6,193 nucleotides of DNA from Candidatus Fraserbacteria bacterium RBG_16_55_9 (GTDB lineage: Bacteria > Bipolaricaulota > Bipolaricaulia > RBG-16-55-9). The position numbers were made by a program, and so were the translations under genes. Within the stretch, counting starts at the first letter, position 1. Each line of letters begins with the position of its first letter. The notes under the pieces are model-generated. The model did no database searches, had not been told where the DNA came from, and saw nothing but the letters and a program-made list of their open reading frames with translations. Below, piece by piece: positions 5,763 through 6,193 of the stretch. Location of the stretch: assembly GCA_001778455.1 (NCBI GenBank), contig MFGX01000098.1, forward strand, positions 1 to 6,193, written 5' to 3'.

Positions 5763-6193
5763 ACAGGTTTCTTGATCGTTTACGCCTGTCCACGCCAATG
5801 CCGCTTAAGAAGAGCTGCGTGAGCGCAGGGAGAGCGCGCTCAATGGGCGGCTCTCCGGCATACAGCCAACGCACGACCAGTTCGTGAATCGCTCCCAGCC
5901 AGGCATGGGCAACTACACCGGTGTCCATGGGCGGAATCGAGCCTTCTTCGATAGCTTCCTTGAGGTATTTCTGAATGAGCTGGGCGAATTGATCAAAGAT
6001 CTCCAGGCGCTTGCGCGCAAAGGCCGGACTGAAGAGACTCTGCACAAGAAGGATCTGTGCAAGCCTGCGTCGCTGGATCAGTTTTTCCATCACCGTCTCC
6101 AGGGCCGTTTGCACCTTTGCCACCGCGCCCTTCTGTTGGGCAATCGAGTTTTCAACTTCTTCCCGAAGACTCGTTGCCAGACGCTCTATCAGT
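5761..6193 (-). CDS. TetR-family transcriptional regulator, C-terminal part (runs off the window)
   Basis: The gene enters from the right edge of the window; 143 residues up to the TAG stop are visible. TetR regulators are about 200 residues: an N-terminal helix-turn-helix binds the operator and an all-helical C-terminal domain binds a ligand and dimerises. Only the C-terminal domain is visible, as successive helices. These include MEKLIQRRRLAQILLVQSLF (35-54), KRLEIFDQFAQLIQKYLKEA (61-80) and GVVAHAWLGAIHELVVRWLY (92-111), with the typical EEGSIPPMDTGVVA turn (82-95) between the last two. A GTG at 6123 could be misread as a start, but the frame stays open to the edge with matching helical sequence. 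It stops 10 nt before the binding-protein gene, so it is probably the local, perhaps autoregulated, repressor of the transport operon. Confidence 0.85.
   Translation of the reverse strand, partial: LIERLATSLREEVENSIAQQKGAVAKVQTALETVMEKLIQRRRLAQILLVQSLFSPAFARKRLEIFDQFAQLIQKYLKEAIEEGSIPPMDTGVVAHAWLGAIHELVVRWLYAGEPPIERALPALTQLFLSGIGVDRRKRSRNL

Noticed and set aside
5761..6123. Complete small gene starting at GTG 6123
   Set aside because: The frame continues without stop to the window edge and the upstream residues continue the TetR-type helical domain, so this is a partial larger gene.

Overview
The window looks like chromosomal DNA from a moderately GC-rich, probably Gram-negative bacterium. 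The evidence for this is Shine-Dalgarno-led bacterial genes, a Tat-type signal on a periplasmic-type binding protein, and a compact transport operon of a kind common in soil, subsurface and sediment Proteobacteria and in uncultured phyla. The sequence alone does not let me name the species. I see no insertion sequence, CRISPR array, tRNA or rRNA.

Left arm, plus strand (about 1-1242): a strong sigma70-type promoter (TGGACA, 17-nt spacer, TATAAT with an extended TG) precedes a leader of about 150 nt. The leader is followed by a 67-residue cold shock protein (239-442), a terminator-like hairpin (470-502), translation initiation factor IF-1 (550-771) and a 147-residue protein I do not recognise (799-1242). 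A long untranslated leader ahead of a cold-shock gene recalls E. coli cspA. Here the leader holds a hairpin and a second pairing that would cover the end of the Shine-Dalgarno sequence, so it could be an RNA switch. CspA-type proteins and IF-1 are both small OB-fold proteins that bind RNA or the ribosome, so this arm reads as a small translation and cold-adaptation cluster with one unknown member.

Right arm, minus strand (1253-6193): six tightly packed genes run leftward in the order TetR-family regulator (N-terminus outside the window), Tat-exported substrate-binding protein, LivH permease, LivM permease, LivG ATPase and LivF ATPase. The gaps range from +10 nt to overlaps of 1-11 nt, which is strong evidence for one transcript. 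Together they make a complete branched-chain-amino-acid-type (HAAT family) ABC importer: the binding protein captures ligand in the periplasm, LivH/LivM form the channel, and LivG/LivF drive it with ATP. The substrate cannot be read from the sequence. A TetR regulator as the probable first gene suggests ligand-responsive control, and this transporter family also handles amides, urea and aromatic or other carboxylic acids.

The two arms converge, with only 10 nt between the stop codons of the unknown gene and livF.
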